Of a stretch of 64,000 nt of DNA, positions 51,235 to 63,119 are shown piece by piece. The DNA comes from Solirubrobacterales bacterium (GTDB lineage Bacteria > Actinomycetota > Thermoleophilia > Solirubrobacterales > Solirubrobacteraceae): contig JAFASQ010000352.1 in NCBI GenBank assembly GCA_019244395.1, forward strand, positions 1 to 64,000. The letters are read 5' to 3'. The notes below the pieces were generated by a model. That model saw only the letters and a program-made list of their open reading frames with translations, was not told the origin of the DNA and made no database searches. Each line of letters starts with the position of its first letter. The first letter of the stretch is position 1. The position numbers and the translations under genes were made by a program.

Positions 51235-51622
51235 GCAGTACGGTAGCGAGTCCGGCGGCCCCGGCCAGGAGTCCGGCGGCGGGTATGGCCAGGAGCCCGG
51301 CGGCGGCTACGGCCAGGAATCGGGCGGTGGTTACGGTCAGGAATCCGGTGGTCAGGAATCCGAAGGCTACGGCCAGCAATCGGGCGGCCGTCGCGAGGAG
51401 GAAGAGGAGGGCGGCGGCTACGGCCAGCAATCAGGCGGCCGCGAGCGGGAGTCCGAGGAAGGTCAGGGCGGCTACGGCCAGGAGTCCGGCGGCGGTTACG
51501 GCCAGGAATCGGGCGGCGGTTACGGCCAGGAATCGGGCGGCGGTTATGGCCGGGAGTCCGAAAACGACCCCGGCTCGGGCGGCTCCGGCGGTTCGTCGTT
51601 CGACGATCCCGCGCGTCAATAA
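51221..51622 (+). CDS. Gly/Tyr/Gln-rich low-complexity repeat protein (GGGYGQES repeats)
   Basis: A 133-aa disordered protein built from about ten GGGYGQES/GYGQQSGG octapeptides, interrupted by an acidic patch (REEEEEGG) and ending in GSGGSGGSSFDDPARQ. A proper SD (GGAGG, 51211-51215) precedes ATG 51221, so translation is likely. Composition resembles the prion-like domains of FUS-type proteins, which phase-separate through Tyr/Gln contacts. No signal peptide is present. It may be a stress or granule-associated protein (inference). Confidence 0.7.
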   Translation: MTESEQYGSESGGPGQESGGGYGQEPGGGYGQESGGGYGQESGGQESEGYGQQSGGRREEEEEGGGYGQQSGGRERESEEGQGGYGQESGGGYGQESGGGYGQESGGGYGRESENDPGSGGSGGSSFDDPARQ

Positions 51623-51772
51623 GCAGACACCCATCGACCGATCCAAGGCGGCCGGCGCCGGGGCGGGCGCTGGCCGCCAGCGGATGAGCGCAGCTCGAAT
51701 GTGACATTAGCTGCCATCGCGAAAACCATGTCACCGTTTCTACTGTCAGCGCCAGGGTAGGATTTACGTTCG

Positions 51773-52141
51773 GTGTTAGACTTCGTGTTGAGGCCTGCTC
51801 GTTCGATCATCCGGGTGCTGAACGAGGACGCGCTCAAACCCCTCGAAGAGACCGAACGAGAGACCCTGGACGCGGTCAAGGCGGTAGATCGCGTGACCGG
51901 GTCGATCGAGCACCACGTCGAGGTGATCGAGACCCTCGCTACCTCAGTCGGTCCATTGACCGAATCTGTCGACCGGCTGAACGAAACGATGCGCGACCTT
52001 GTGAAGATGCTCGCGCCTCTCGCCACGGCCGAGCGCGAGGTTGCGCACACCGAGCAGCGACTTGAGCAAGCCGAGCACTTCCTCGGCTTCCGGCGCCACA
52101 AGAAGCCGGCTGAATCGGAATCCACCCCGCCAGAGAATTAG
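51773..52141 (+). CDS. coiled-coil protein of unknown function
   Basis: A 122-aa protein starting at GTG 51773, 9 nt after a -10-like TAGGAT (51758-51763). A short hydrophobic/basic N-terminus (MLDFVLRPARSIIRVL) is followed by long heptad-like helices (IETLATSVGPLTESVDRLNETMRDLVKMLAPL) and a charged tail. It resembles phasin-like or methyl-accepting-protein-like helical bundles, but no family can be named. It could be membrane-peripheral. Confidence 0.65.
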   Translation: MLDFVLRPARSIIRVLNEDALKPLEETERETLDAVKAVDRVTGSIEHHVEVIETLATSVGPLTESVDRLNETMRDLVKMLAPLATAEREVAHTEQRLEQAEHFLGFRRHKKPAESESTPPEN

Positions 52142-52284
52142 CATGAGCTTGGAACCTGACCGTGCGGATGCGGCACGCGGCCCAAGTCGAGCTCGTGGCC
52201 AATTGTCAGGGTCGGCACCCAAAAGTTCGGGGTCCCCCACCGATTGTCGCCGGTTCGCTCGGGCCGTAGCGTTCGGCACGATCG

Positions 52285-52674
52285 GTGGGGCGCTATGAAA
52301 TCCTGCGCGCGATCGGTCGGGGCGGGATGGCGATCGTCTACGCCGCCCGTCAACCGGACCTCGACGGCCAGGTCGCGCTCAAGGAGCTGAGCCGCTTCCA
52401 CGCGAACTCGGCGGAGTTCGCCCATCGCTTCCTTCGCGAGTCGCGCGTCGCGGGTTATCTGAACCACCCGAACATCGTCACCGTGCACGAGTACTTTGAT
52501 CACGGCGGCACGCCGTACATCGCAATGGAGCTTGTGGCACGCGGGTTCCTGCGTCCCTATATCAAACGGCTCTCACTCGCGCAGATCGCCGGCGTGCTCG
52601 AGGGCATCCTCGCTGCGCCTGCGCACGCCGAGACGGCCGGAATCGGTCAACGATCGATGATGCGGGCGCTCTAA
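52285..52674 (+). pseudogene. truncated serine/threonine protein kinase
   Basis: The N-lobe is intact: GRYEILRAIGRGGMAIVY glycine loop, Lys33 in ALKEL, the Glu helix and the hinge YIAMEL. The frame then ends as GILAAPAHAETAGIGQRSMMRAL, where an active kinase would read GIVHRDLKPEN. The HRD catalytic loop, DFG and the entire C-lobe are absent, and nothing kinase-like follows. It is a frameshift/deletion remnant of a PknB-type kinase. Confidence 0.75.
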
Positions 52675-52721
52675 TTCGGGTAGCCAAGGGGGTACACACA
52701 CCAAGAGGAGAGGGGGAGCAC

Positions 52722-52931
52722 ATGGCTCGCGACGACGAAGCGGCGCGGTACCGGGAAGCTGCACACTTGACCCTTGACCAGCTCGAGTGGTGCATCGAGT
52801 ACCTCCGCACGATTCGCAAGACGAGGATCGCAAATGTCCTTGCCCGCAACCGGTCGGCGATCGCCCGCGGCCTCGAGGAAAGCGACGACGGGAGTTCTGG
52901 AAGGATTTCCGCGCCGGGGCCGAATACCTAA
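52722..52931 (+). CDS. small conserved hypothetical protein
   Basis: A 69-aa helical protein (ARYREAAHLTLDQLEWCIEYLRTIRKTRIANVLARNRSAIARGLEE) with a strong SD (GAGGAGAGGGGGAGCAC before ATG 52722). One Cys is at residue 24. The function is unknown; it sits between the kinase remnant and the BrkB gene. Confidence 0.65.
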   Translation: MARDDEAARYREAAHLTLDQLEWCIEYLRTIRKTRIANVLARNRSAIARGLEESDDGSSGRISAPGPNT

Positions 52932-53018
52932 TTCTGCGCAGGGCCCCGTGTTAGCGGTGAGCCGACCGGGGTATGACTCGATTGCGGCGACCGTCGCCGG
53001 CCGTGACCGGAGGCTGAG

Positions 53019-53957
53019 ATGAGCATCGTGCAGAAGCTCGACGAGAGGCAGCGAACCAGCAAGCCGCTGGCGGTGTCGATCGCCACGTTCAAGAAGTTCT
53101 CGGAGGATAAATCAGCGAATCTCGCCGCGATGATCGCCTTCTGGGGCTTCTTCTCGGTCTTCCCCCTGTTCATCGTCCTGGTCACCTGCCTGGCCTGGTT
53201 CTTACCTGCCGGCGACAAGACCTCCGTGCTTCACCACGTGGCCAAGATGCTTCCGCTACTCGATCCGTCGACGGTCGGCGGTCTAACCGGAAGCTGGTGG
53301 GTGCTCATCCTTGGCCTGGCCACCGCGCTCTGGAGCGGGACCGGAGTCGTGCGAACGTTGCAGTTCACGTTCGACTCGGTATGGGAGGTTCCCTACCACG
53401 AGCGTCCGGGCCTGGTCAAGCAAACCGTCCGCAGCCTCTGGGTCCTGGCCACGATCGGCCTGGGCCTCGTGCTCACGACCCTGTTGTCCGGGTTCGTCGT
53501 GAGCTCAGCCAACGGGGTTCACCTGGGCCCGGTCGGCCGCGTGGGCGGCTACGTGCTCGCCATCGCACTGGACGTGGGGATCTTCATAGCCGCATTCCGC
53601 CTGCTGACCGACCGCGCCGAAAGCCTCCGCGACGTCCTGCCCGGCGGTCTCCTCGCCGGCCTGGCGTTCTTCATCCTGCAACAGGTGTCCGCCCTGATCA
53701 TCTCGCATTACCTGCAAAAGGCCCAGTCGACGTACGGACACTTCGCCACCGTGATCACGATTCTGTGGTGGTTCTACCTCCAGTCGATGATCACCCTCCT
53801 CGGCGCGCAGCTCAATGTCGTTCTGAAGAAAGGCTTCTATCCGCGCTCACTGGTCGGCGCGCCGGACACCGCGGCAGACCACCGCGTGCTCGAGGCCTAC
53901 GCGGCCGAGCGCACCTACCATCCTGAGCAGAATGTGACCTCGCGCGTGGAGCAGTAG
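53019..53957 (+). CDS. YihY/BrkB-family membrane protein
   Basis: A 312-aa polytopic protein: SANLAAMIAFWGFFSVFPLFIVLVT is the characteristic first segment and TYGHFATVITILWWFYLQSMITLLGAQLN the conserved last segments. These proteins were once annotated as ribonuclease BN, wrongly; the true role is unclear, possibly transport or envelope. ATG 53019 has a GGAGG SD. Confidence 0.9.
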   Translation: MSIVQKLDERQRTSKPLAVSIATFKKFSEDKSANLAAMIAFWGFFSVFPLFIVLVTCLAWFLPAGDKTSVLHHVAKMLPLLDPSTVGGLTGSWWVLILGLATALWSGTGVVRTLQFTFDSVWEVPYHERPGLVKQTVRSLWVLATIGLGLVLTTLLSGFVVSSANGVHLGPVGRVGGYVLAIALDVGIFIAAFRLLTDRAESLRDVLPGGLLAGLAFFILQQVSALIISHYLQKAQSTYGHFATVITILWWFYLQSMITLLGAQLNVVLKKGFYPRSLVGAPDTAADHRVLEAYAAERTYHPEQNVTSRVEQ

Positions 53958-54179
53958 CCCGAGGCGGCTGTAGTCGCCTTTCGGCTGCCGTGCAACCTCG
54001 CCACGCGGCCGACTGGACTCCGCGGTTTTGGCGCTGGCGCCTCTGCTGCGCTCATCACCATGACCGGCTGGCCACCGACTCCTCGGTTCATTACTGCGCC
54101 CAGATTCCGATCGTCGGCGGGATCCCTCCCTGGGGTTTCCACACCGGTGCGCCGATCAGCGGCGGCAACCGGTAGCTAC

Positions 54180-56983
<2,804 letters not shown>

Positions 56984-57116
56984 GCCGTTCCAACCCTTCC
57001 GTAACGTCAACCTCGCGGATGCTCTCGCCCACGCGGCTTGAAATTCGCCGCTCACTTTTCGTCGCGGCCGACGCCTCAACACGTGAGGCGGCCAACCGAT
57101 CGATGAAAGGAGAGCC

Positions 57117-57698
57117 GTGATGGGAAAGATCGTGATCAGCACCAACGTATCGCTCGATGGAGTGGTTCAGGACCCGGACGGCAAGGAGGGCTTCAGGCTG
57201 GGCGGCTGGTTCGGCCAGTTTGGGGGCAAAGACCTCGAGGACTGGGCCGAAGTCGAGTTCAAGGAGGCGCTTCGTACGGACGCCTTGCTGTTGGGTCGCC
57301 GGAGCGACGCTTGGTTCGCCGAGCGGTGGCTGTCCCGGCGTGACGCGTGGGCGGAACGATTGAACAGCCTGCCCAAGTACATCGTGTCCTCAACCCGCGA
57401 GCATGCCCGTTGGAGCAACGCCACGGTCCTGAAGGGCGACGTGTCCGGCAACGTCTCAAGGCTCAAGCGGGAGTTGGACGGTGAAATCATCGTATACGCC
57501 AGCTATCAGCTCGCGCGAACCCTGATCGAACACGACCTGGTCGACGAGCTCCGCCTGATCATCTTTCCGGTGCTGCTCGGCGCAGGCGAGCGCCTCTTCG
57601 GCGAGACCACGGACCGCAAACCCATGCGCCTCGTCGATACAGCGAAGATCGGCGCCGGCCTGGCCCGACTGACCTACGAGTTCGTCGGGGCCGCGTAG
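57117..57698 (+). CDS. dihydrofolate reductase-like (RibD C-terminal) protein
   Basis: A 193-aa NADPH reductase fold: KIVISTNVSLDGVVQDPDG opens the RibD C-terminal domain and VYASYQLARTLIEHDLVDELRLIIFPVLLGAGERLFGE is its diagnostic second half. The start is GTG 57117 or ATG 57120, after AAAGGAG. Members of this family outside riboflavin clusters have no firm function. Confidence 0.87.
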   Translation: MMGKIVISTNVSLDGVVQDPDGKEGFRLGGWFGQFGGKDLEDWAEVEFKEALRTDALLLGRRSDAWFAERWLSRRDAWAERLNSLPKYIVSSTREHARWSNATVLKGDVSGNVSRLKRELDGEIIVYASYQLARTLIEHDLVDELRLIIFPVLLGAGERLFGETTDRKPMRLVDTAKIGAGLARLTYEFVGAA

Positions 57699-57978
57699 GG
57701 GCATCTAACCGTAGATGTGGTGATCGGGAGCGCGGGTATGGCACTGCTCCCCCGCGCCGCCCGTTCACCTACTCGCCCAGTAGCTTCAGCCCGCGCCCGA
57801 GCGCCGTCCACGCGATCCGCCGGGGCGAGTCGGTGAGGGTGCCGAGGCTTTACGAAGGCAGCCCGGCTGGTGTGGCACGCCTTGCAGGCCCACGTGCCCT
57901 TCCTCAAGTGGATGCTCGGCATCGTCGCGCCGACGCCCTCCGGGAAAGGATCGGCCGCCTATCTGCGTCCTCCTCCAC

Positions 57979-58497
57979 ATGGAACAGGAACATCAGACCT
58001 CTGATGACTTCCCCCAAAGTGGGCTTCCTGCCGGCATCCGCATCCGCCAGCTTGAGCCGTCGGACCGGGACGGGGTTGCCTCCCTCTTCACCCGACTTAG
58101 TCCCGAGTCGCGGCGCCGGCGCTTCCTGGTACCCAAGCCAGAGCTGAGCGCCCGCGAGCTCAGCTACCTCACCGTCGTCGACCATCGCTGGCACGAGGCG
58201 CTGGCCGCCGTCGACCTGGGCGACGGATCGATCGTCGCAGTGGCGCGCTACGCCGGACACGCCGGCCGCCCCTCCGCTGCGGACATAGCCATCGAGGTCG
58301 TCGACGAGCTGCAACGCCGGGGGATCGGCACGGCGCTCTCCCGGTGCCTCATCGGCCGCGCGCGCATCAACGGATTCGATGTCCTGACCGCCTCGACGCT
58401 GTGGGAGAACCGCCCCGCCCGAGCCCTGCTGCGGCGGCTGGGCTTCCACGCTCGCGCGAGCGAGGGCAATGTGATCGACCTGGAGCTCGACCTATGA
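57979..58497 (+). CDS. GNAT-family N-acetyltransferase
   Basis: A 172-aa acetyltransferase. IRIRQLEPSDRDGVASLFTRLSPESRRRRF resembles the catalytic domain of Pat-type protein acetyltransferases, and VVDELQRRGIGTALSRCLIGRA is the acetyl-CoA loop. No cAMP-binding domain is attached. The acceptor is unknown. The preceding 280 bp (57699-57978) show no gene that I can support. Confidence 0.87.
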   Translation: MEQEHQTSDDFPQSGLPAGIRIRQLEPSDRDGVASLFTRLSPESRRRRFLVPKPELSARELSYLTVVDHRWHEALAAVDLGDGSIVAVARYAGHAGRPSAADIAIEVVDELQRRGIGTALSRCLIGRARINGFDVLTASTLWENRPARALLRRLGFHARASEGNVIDLELDL

Positions 58498-58566
58498 GTG
58501 CGCTGCCGGCCGTGATCCCGGCCCACCCGGCTAGCGACAGTGTCTCCGCGCGCGCTTCAGCGCTGC

Positions 58567-60495
58567 TTAGCGAGAAGCCCCGTGCGTTGGAGGCACGTCC
58601 AATGCGGGGTTGCGGTCGAAGAAGCCAACCGGCTTTAGCCAAAACGACACCGTGTCGACAGGCATCACCGGCCAGTCCTCCGGTCGCGGAATGTGGTGGA
58701 TGCCAAAGACGTACCAGAGCACCACATCGGCGTTCTCGATCGAGCGGTTCTGCGCCGTCCACTCCGGAACACCGCGATCCCGTTCGCTCTGGACCACGAA
58801 CTCGCCACACGGCCAGCGCTCGTCGGGCTCATACGGAGTGACCCAAAGCGTGTGGCCGATCACCTGTGCGCGCTGGAAGATCGGCGAGCGGGGGTCCATC
58901 ATGGCGGGGAAGCACGCGCCGGGGAGGAGCTTGTACGCGACCGGCCCCCCGAGCCCGTTCAACGAGGCCTGGTTGACCACCTTCCACGCGCGCTGAGTGC
59001 TCCACTGGTAATCCTGCTTTCCCTCTGCCTCCGTGCGCAGAGGAATGCTGCGCTGCACTATCGCCAGTCCGTGCGGGTTGCCCGGCCCCACCGGCAGCGG
59101 CTCGGATTCGGTTACGTGCACGGTGTTGGACTCACCGTCGACGTCGAGGTCGAGTCGCGCGACGATGAAATGCTGGTGAAACGGAGCGTAGGTGCGCTCG
59201 TCGACCAGCGTCCCGCACGTCGGCGGCTCGTCCGCCGAGAGGCTGCTCGTGACCATGATCCCGGTCGCACGCACCTCGCACTCGATGCTCCCGCCCTGGT
59301 AGAAGCGCCAGTAGACCAGGTACTCGTAGTTGGACACGGTGGCGTGAAAGGAGACCACCAGCCGCCGTGAGCGCCGCACCTCGGCACCGGCCGCTGGATC
59401 GACGTGCTTCCAGAGGACGCCGTCGTCCTCCTCGTGAATGCAGATTGCGTTGCCGATCGTCTGGGGTTCGCCCCGAGAGTCGTGGACAACCGCGTCCACA
59501 TAGGTGATTTCGCCAAGACAGTCACACCCCAACTCGAGCGACGTGGTCATGAACCCCAGCCCCCACTCGCCGATGTCAAACGCCGTGCGGGCCTTGTGGT
59601 CGTCCGACGGATCCCGATACGGAACGATCATCTCGGCGAACGAGAGCCGGTGCGCCACCGGCCGCCGCCGGTCGCCGTCCTCGTAGCCCAGCGTGTGAAT
59701 CACCAGCCCTTCGCGTGGATTGAACCCGAGCCGCATGGACCACCGCTGCCAGCGCAGCTCATTGCCCTCCAGGACGTAAGACACCCCCTCGGGCTGCACA
59801 ACCTCGAGCGGCCTAACATCGTCACGAAGGCGCAGTCCCGGGACCAGCCGCGGCACGTACTCACCCATCGTGCCGGGTCGCTCCACCACCCCGGAGTCCT
59901 CGACCTCGAGCAGTTCCAGACTGTTCATGTCGACGACAAAGTGCAATCCGGTGATCGGATGCGCATACGGGTTGGCGCCCTCCTCGCTCGAGTACCACAC
60001 GTCCGTCCACCCCACTCTGCGGTCACGGTGCTTCTCGGGCACGAGCAGCCCTCCGTACGCCCACGTGTCCACCAACACCCGGGACATGTCACGGATTCCG
60101 CGCCGCTCGAGCGCCGCGATCACGCGCGGATCTTGCTTGAGCGCATCACCGCATTCGTGAAATTCGTCAGCCGTGAAATTCGCTTGCGCGCCCGGACGGT
60201 GTTCCCACGCCACGACCCGGTCTTCCGCGATCGACACCCGTCCCTTGAACGTCTGACCATCGTCCCTCCTCCAGCACACCACATCCGCTTCTCGCGCAAC
60301 CACGTCCCCCGGCGAGAACGCGCGCACAACCGCCTTCGGCGGCTCGTGCAACTCGATCATGCCGAACCGCCAGCCTGGACCCACGCCCTGATCCCGGCGA
60401 AGGATCGCCACGACCTGGCGGATCTCCTCGGCCGACAGCGGGTCGAGCGGATGTTTCGCCGCGGCTGGCGTGTCACTCCTCCTCGTTGCAGCCAT
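58567..60495 (-). CDS. copper-containing primary amine oxidase
   Basis: A 642-aa topaquinone enzyme that oxidises primary amines to aldehydes with release of ammonia and H2O2. Tyr390 in TVSNYEY is the T-x-x-N-Y-[DE] topaquinone site; FHQHFIVARLDLDVDG and GIHHIPRPEDWPVMP supply the copper histidines. No signal peptide, so cytoplasmic. ATG 60495 has a GGGAGGAACG SD. Divergent from the agmatinase gene, it would oxidise the putrescine formed by the two neighbouring enzymes. Confidence 0.93.
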   Translation of the reverse strand: MAATRRSDTPAAAKHPLDPLSAEEIRQVVAILRRDQGVGPGWRFGMIELHEPPKAVVRAFSPGDVVAREADVVCWRRDDGQTFKGRVSIAEDRVVAWEHRPGAQANFTADEFHECGDALKQDPRVIAALERRGIRDMSRVLVDTWAYGGLLVPEKHRDRRVGWTDVWYSSEEGANPYAHPITGLHFVVDMNSLELLEVEDSGVVERPGTMGEYVPRLVPGLRLRDDVRPLEVVQPEGVSYVLEGNELRWQRWSMRLGFNPREGLVIHTLGYEDGDRRRPVAHRLSFAEMIVPYRDPSDDHKARTAFDIGEWGLGFMTTSLELGCDCLGEITYVDAVVHDSRGEPQTIGNAICIHEEDDGVLWKHVDPAAGAEVRRSRRLVVSFHATVSNYEYLVYWRFYQGGSIECEVRATGIMVTSSLSADEPPTCGTLVDERTYAPFHQHFIVARLDLDVDGESNTVHVTESEPLPVGPGNPHGLAIVQRSIPLRTEAEGKQDYQWSTQRAWKVVNQASLNGLGGPVAYKLLPGACFPAMMDPRSPIFQRAQVIGHTLWVTPYEPDERWPCGEFVVQSERDRGVPEWTAQNRSIENADVVLWYVFGIHHIPRPEDWPVMPVDTVSFWLKPVGFFDRNPALDVPPTHGASR

Positions 60496-60548
60496 CGTTC
60501 CTCCCTTCGGCGTACTCAGGCGGACCGGCGGCGATAGGTTACGCGCCG

Positions 60549-61520
60549 ATGCTCGATCCGATGGAGCGCTGGCGCGAGTACGGCGAAAAGCCCGACTACG
60601 CTGGACCCCTCACGTTCGGGGGCGTCCCGATGACCCAAGACCCGGCCGCGCTCTCCGGCTTCGAGGTCGCCGTCGTCGGCGCCCCTGTCGATGAGCTCGT
60701 CTCCGATCGTCCCGGGACGAGTCTGGCCCCCCGGGCGATTCGAGCCGCGAGCTGTCCCCCCGGTCCTCATCTCGAAGCCGGAGTCGATGCGTTCGCGCGG
60801 CTGCGCATCGTCGACTTCGGCGACGCTCCGATCGTGCCGGCGCAGCCCGAGCGCAACCACGTGGCGATCGAGCACACGGTGGGCCAGGTCCTGAGCGCGG
60901 GCCTGCTGCCGCTCATCATCGGCGGGGATCATTCGATCACCGAGCCGAACGCGAGCGCGTGCGCCGCCGTCCATGGAGCGGTCGGCCTGCTGCATTTCGA
61001 CACCCACACCGACACCGGGGACGTCGTCTTCGGGGCGCGGGCGTCGCACGGCACGGTCATGCGCCGGCTCGTGGAGGGCGGCCACATCGATCCACACCGG
61101 TATGTGCAGATCGGACTACGAGGCTATTGGCCGGGGCCCGCCGAATTCGCCTGGCAGGCCCAGAGCGGGATCACGAGCCTGTTCATGCACGACGTCCGCG
61201 ACCGCGGGATTCGCCATGTCATGGGCGAGGCAATCGAGGTGATCGGCCGCGGTCCGGCGTTCCTCACCATCGACGTCGACGTCCTCGATCCGGCGTTCAT
61301 CCCCGGCGGGACCGGAACTCCGGAGCCGGGCGGGATGACGTCCGCCGAGCTGCTCTGGGCGGCGCGCACGGCAGCGGCTGAACTCGAACTGGTCGGCGGG
61401 GATCTCGTGGAAGTGATCCCAACCGGCGTCGCGTCAGCGGATCCAGCCGCGCTGGTCGGCGACCGGATCATCCGTGAGATCCTCACCGGAGTGGCGATGC
61501 GGCGGAGCGCGGCCTCTTAG
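60549..61520 (+). CDS. speB: agmatinase/ureohydrolase family protein
   Basis: A 323-aa dinuclear Mn enzyme. GGDHSITEPN, LHFDTHTDTGDV and LTIDVDVLDPAFIPG provide the metal ligands (H, D-x-H-x-D, D-x-D-x-x-D). Agmatine hydrolysis to putrescine and urea is favoured by the adjacent decarboxylase and amine oxidase; guanidinobutyrase is the alternative. ATG 60549 follows the -10-like TAGGTT (60535-60540) by 8 nt (leaderless). The 3' end lies in a 45-bp tandem duplication. Confidence 0.87.
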   Translation: MLDPMERWREYGEKPDYAGPLTFGGVPMTQDPAALSGFEVAVVGAPVDELVSDRPGTSLAPRAIRAASCPPGPHLEAGVDAFARLRIVDFGDAPIVPAQPERNHVAIEHTVGQVLSAGLLPLIIGGDHSITEPNASACAAVHGAVGLLHFDTHTDTGDVVFGARASHGTVMRRLVEGGHIDPHRYVQIGLRGYWPGPAEFAWQAQSGITSLFMHDVRDRGIRHVMGEAIEVIGRGPAFLTIDVDVLDPAFIPGGTGTPEPGGMTSAELLWAARTAAAELELVGGDLVEVIPTGVASADPAALVGDRIIREILTGVAMRRSAAS

Positions 61521-61595
61521 CCATCATCCCGGAGCACGCGGATCCTCGGAAGCGCGGCCTCTTAGCCATCTTCCCGGAGCACGTGGATCGTCCGG
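61506..61595. repeat. 45-bp tandem duplication at convergent stop codons
   Basis: AGCGCGGCCTCTTAGCCATC and its following sequence occur at 61506 and again at 61551, 45 bp apart with a few differences. Copy 1 carries the agmatinase TAG; copy 2 carries the decarboxylase stop (TTA on the plus strand). Each copy contains both stop codons overlapping as TTAG. Confidence 0.85.
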
Positions 61596-63079
61596 AAGCG
61601 AGGATCGCTCGCACCGTATAGCCGTGCGCCGGTCTCGGCGAGCCGGGTCAAATGCCTGACGATCTCGGGTGAGATCCGCTCCCCCGGAAGCAGCTGCGGA
61701 ACGCCCGGCGGATAGCTCGCAATCGATTCGCACGAAATCCTCTGCGCCGCGTCGCCGACCGGCACCACCTCGGCCTCGCCGAGGAACGCCTCGCGGGGTG
61801 AGACCGCCATTTCGCCCGTCAGCATCTTCGCGGTGCCCGCGATCGCGGCGGTCGCGCCGGGCCTGGCGATCCTTTTCACCGTCTCCTCGATGTCGCCGGC
61901 CAGCCGCCTGAGCGCCGCCGTCGACTCGACCAGGCCCACGACGAGCACGATCGTCGCCTGCGTCGGCAGCTCGACCTGCACGTCATAAGAACGCCGCAGC
62001 GCATCCGACACCTCGTAGCCGGTGCATCCGGTGCCGCGCACGTCGACCACGATGCGCATCGGGTCGTAACCCGCGATCCCGGCGCGCCCCACGAGCGATG
62101 AATCCACCAGACGAATCCCCTCGATCGTCTCGAGCTTCGCGCGCGCGACCGCGATCGCCTCCAGGGTCTCGTGCAACAGCTGCTCGCCGTGCAACGCGAG
62201 CTGGCGCCGGGCGCCGTCCAGCGAAGCCAACAGCAGCGACGACGGGCTGGTGGTGCGCAGCAGGCGGAGCACCCGCGCCACCGACTCGGGATCGATTCGC
62301 CCGCTGCGGCCGACGTGGAGCATCGCGCTCTGCGTGAGCGAGCCGGTGACCTTGTGCGTGCTGGTCAGCATCGCGTCAGCGCCCTGGGCCAGCGCCGGCG
62401 CGGGGAGAGCCTCGTGAAAGCCGAAGTGCGGTCCCCAGGCCTGGTCGACGACGAGCGGGACCCCGGCCGCGTGCGCGACCTCGGCCAGTCCGGCGATGTC
62501 GGCAGCCATCCCGTAATACGTCGGCGAGACCACGAACGCGGCGCGCGCATCGGGCGCCGCGCGCAACGCCGCCGCCAGCGTCTGCGGCGTGACGCAATGC
62601 GTGATCCCGAGCTCCTCGTCGTACTCGGGGATCACAAAGCTGGGCAGGCCGCCGCTCAGGACCAAGCCGTCGACCACCGAGCCGTGCGAGTTGCGCTGGA
62701 CCACGACCCGCGTTGCCAGGGGCGCCAGCGCGAGGCACAGGGCGTGATTTCCCTGCGTGGCGCCGTTGGTGAGGAACCAGCTGCGAGCGGCGCCGAACGC
62801 TCGCGCGGCCATTGTCTCGGCTCGCTCGTACGGAGTGGGCGACGGGCCGACGTCGATCCCGTGGATCAGCTGCGGGACGTCGGCGGCGAGCGCATCGGCG
62901 CCGATCGCCTTGATCACGCCAGGGTCTGCCCCCGGGCCTCCCTTGTGGCCCGGCACGTGATAGCGCGCGGCGCCCCTGAAGGCGTACTCCATCACCGCGT
63001 CCAGATACGGGGCGACCGGTTGCTCGGGCACGCGCGAGGCAACCGCAGGCGCGGGCAGGCCTTCGTCGGCGGCGGTCAT
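61562..63079 (-). CDS. Orn/Lys/Arg decarboxylase (PLP, fold type I)
   Basis: A 505-aa decarboxylase lacking the N-terminal wing domain of inducible E. coli enzymes, as in Bacillus SpeA-type proteins. YHVPGHKGGPG, FLTNGATQGNHA, VVDQAWGPHFGFHEA and the PLP lysine in STHKVTGSLTQSAML are diagnostic. With agmatinase next door, arginine is the likely substrate (arginine to agmatine). ATG 63079 (MTAADEGLPAP) is preferred to the longer track start. Confidence 0.9.
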   Translation of the reverse strand: MTAADEGLPAPAVASRVPEQPVAPYLDAVMEYAFRGAARYHVPGHKGGPGADPGVIKAIGADALAADVPQLIHGIDVGPSPTPYERAETMAARAFGAARSWFLTNGATQGNHALCLALAPLATRVVVQRNSHGSVVDGLVLSGGLPSFVIPEYDEELGITHCVTPQTLAAALRAAPDARAAFVVSPTYYGMAADIAGLAEVAHAAGVPLVVDQAWGPHFGFHEALPAPALAQGADAMLTSTHKVTGSLTQSAMLHVGRSGRIDPESVARVLRLLRTTSPSSLLLASLDGARRQLALHGEQLLHETLEAIAVARAKLETIEGIRLVDSSLVGRAGIAGYDPMRIVVDVRGTGCTGYEVSDALRRSYDVQVELPTQATIVLVVGLVESTAALRRLAGDIEETVKRIARPGATAAIAGTAKMLTGEMAVSPREAFLGEAEVVPVGDAAQRISCESIASYPPGVPQLLPGERISPEIVRHLTRLAETGARLYGASDPRFRTIHVLREDG

Positions 63080-63119
63080 CGTGGGGAAGGATTGCACTGC
63101 CCGCCGCGTCCTCGTTCCG

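Noticed and set aside
57674-57980. Minus-strand ORFs with GTWACKACHTSRAAF in the gap before the GNAT gene
   Set aside because: The short stretch looks slightly protein-like, but no start, SD, or family is recognisable; possibly a gene remnant, too weak to annotate.
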